A program made the translations under genes and the position numbers. Source: Janibacter alkaliphilus (GTDB lineage Bacteria > Actinomycetota > Actinomycetes > Actinomycetales > Dermatophilaceae). Taken from it: a stretch of DNA of 64,000 nucleotides. The stretch is taken from contig NZ_JACBZX010000001.1 of the NCBI RefSeq assembly GCF_013408565.1, forward strand, positions 1,054,001 to 1,118,000. Reading direction: 5' to 3'. The notes beneath the pieces are model-generated. The model ran no database searches. It saw nothing but the letters and a program-made list of their open reading frames with translations, and was not told the origin of the DNA. Below are positions 63,620 to 64,000 of the stretch, in pieces. Position 1 is the stretch's first letter. Every line of letters starts with the position of its first letter.

Positions 63620-64000
63620 TGGGCGGCCACGGACAGAGCCCGATCGAGGTCAAGCTCGACGACCCCGCAGCGATCCGGGACAGGGCCCGGGCGCTGACCT
63701 CGGCCCTGGGAGACGTGGAGGTCACTGCGGGCGAGGTCCGCTCCACCTGGCGCGGCATCGCGGGGCACTACGAGGCGCCGGAGTCCGGCCAGGTGCTGCG
63801 GGCGATGGCCAAGCCCGACGACGTGGCCGGTGAGCTCCGCTCGAAGGGGGACCGGGCCAGGCGGGCTCTCGACGGCTACGCCGACGCGCTGGAGGAGCTG
63901 AGGTCTCGCCGGGATGACCTGATCGCCGAGGCGGCGAGCATCCGGCAGGGACGGGCCGACATCGAGTCGGGCAAGGTGAAGGAGCCGGAGTACGTCTCGC
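63619..64000 (+). CDS. N-terminal part of a large WXG-type effector (truncated by window edge)
   Basis: 127 residues are visible from ATG 63619; the frame is open at the edge. VKLDDPAAIRDRARALTSALGDVEVTAGEVRSTWRGIAGHYEAPESGQV has W44-R-G46 at the helix turn. A second long helix (RSKGDRARRALDGYADALEELRSRRDDLIAEAASIRQGRADIESG) then continues into a coiled-coil. This is the N-terminal delivery domain of large actinobacterial type VII effectors; any toxin domain lies beyond the window. Overlaps the upstream stop. Confidence 0.82.
   Translation, partial: MGGHGQSPIEVKLDDPAAIRDRARALTSALGDVEVTAGEVRSTWRGIAGHYEAPESGQVLRAMAKPDDVAGELRSKGDRARRALDGYADALEELRSRRDDLIAEAASIRQGRADIESGKVKEPEYVS

Overview
The window is about 64 kb of very GC-rich DNA carrying the replication-origin region of an actinobacterial chromosome. 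Gene content and order follow the conserved actinobacterial origin layout: pcnA, mutT-like, DUF6049, murJ, sigM, anti-sigma, trxB, trxA, parB, parA, rsmG, jag, yidC, yidD, rnpA, rpmH, dnaA, dnaN, gnd, recF, dciA, gyrB, gyrA, DUF3566, tRNA-Ile, tRNA-Ala, ppiA, rhomboid, crgA, DUF881, pabA/trpG, pknB, pbpA, rodA, pstP, fhaB, fhaA. Base composition, the separate murJ and pseudokinase genes, and the flanking accessory genes suggest a Micrococcales member, perhaps of the Intrasporangiaceae type. That placement is inference.

Layout: 1-5135 is an accessory block on the minus strand: an edge-truncated protein, a PP2C phosphatase, three related LpqN/PsbP-like small proteins and a long WXG-type protein. 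5146-8432 holds the tRNA CCA enzyme and a membrane Ser/Thr kinase. 8531-18043 is the envelope and redox block (NUDIX, DUF6049, MurJ, membrane pseudokinase, SigM with its anti-sigma factor, TrxB/TrxA), with a SigR/SigH-type promoter before trxB. 18130-18669 is a striking tandem-repeat array. 18781-24825 (minus) is parB to rpmH with three parS sites. 25283-40143 (plus) is dnaA to DUF3566 with oriC at 26795-27499. 40202-47722 holds two tRNAs, a tiny DLW-39-like gene, a PIN toxin-antitoxin pair, ppiA, a rhomboid protease, crgA, DUF881, pabA and a YihY protein. 47771-55485 (minus) is the cell-wall and phosphosignalling operon fhaA-fhaB-pstP-rodA-pbpA-pknB. 55731-60848 holds an MMPL transporter with a divergent MarR regulator, a DUF222/HNH protein and a DinB-like protein. 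60942-64000 is a second type VII secretion-associated cluster.

How the genes work together: DnaA, DnaN, gyrase, DciA and ParAB/parS start and segregate replication. The rpmH-rnpA-yidD-yidC-jag-rsmG set supports ribosome, RNase P and membrane-insertion functions. PknB, PstP, the FHA proteins, MurJ and its partner pseudokinase form a phospho-regulated peptidoglycan circuit with RodA, PbpA and CrgA. Notable absences from the conserved order are cwlM, whose usual place between trxA and parB is taken by the repeat array, and pknA.

The least explained structures are the array of 17 copies of a core built on the palindrome TGCCCGGGCA and a related inverted cluster at 44361-44448; strong enrichment of the octamer CGAAGGGG; several unrelated long intergenic palindromes; and promoters placed exactly six bases before the start codon, implying leaderless transcripts. 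All assignments come from reading the sequence without database searches.
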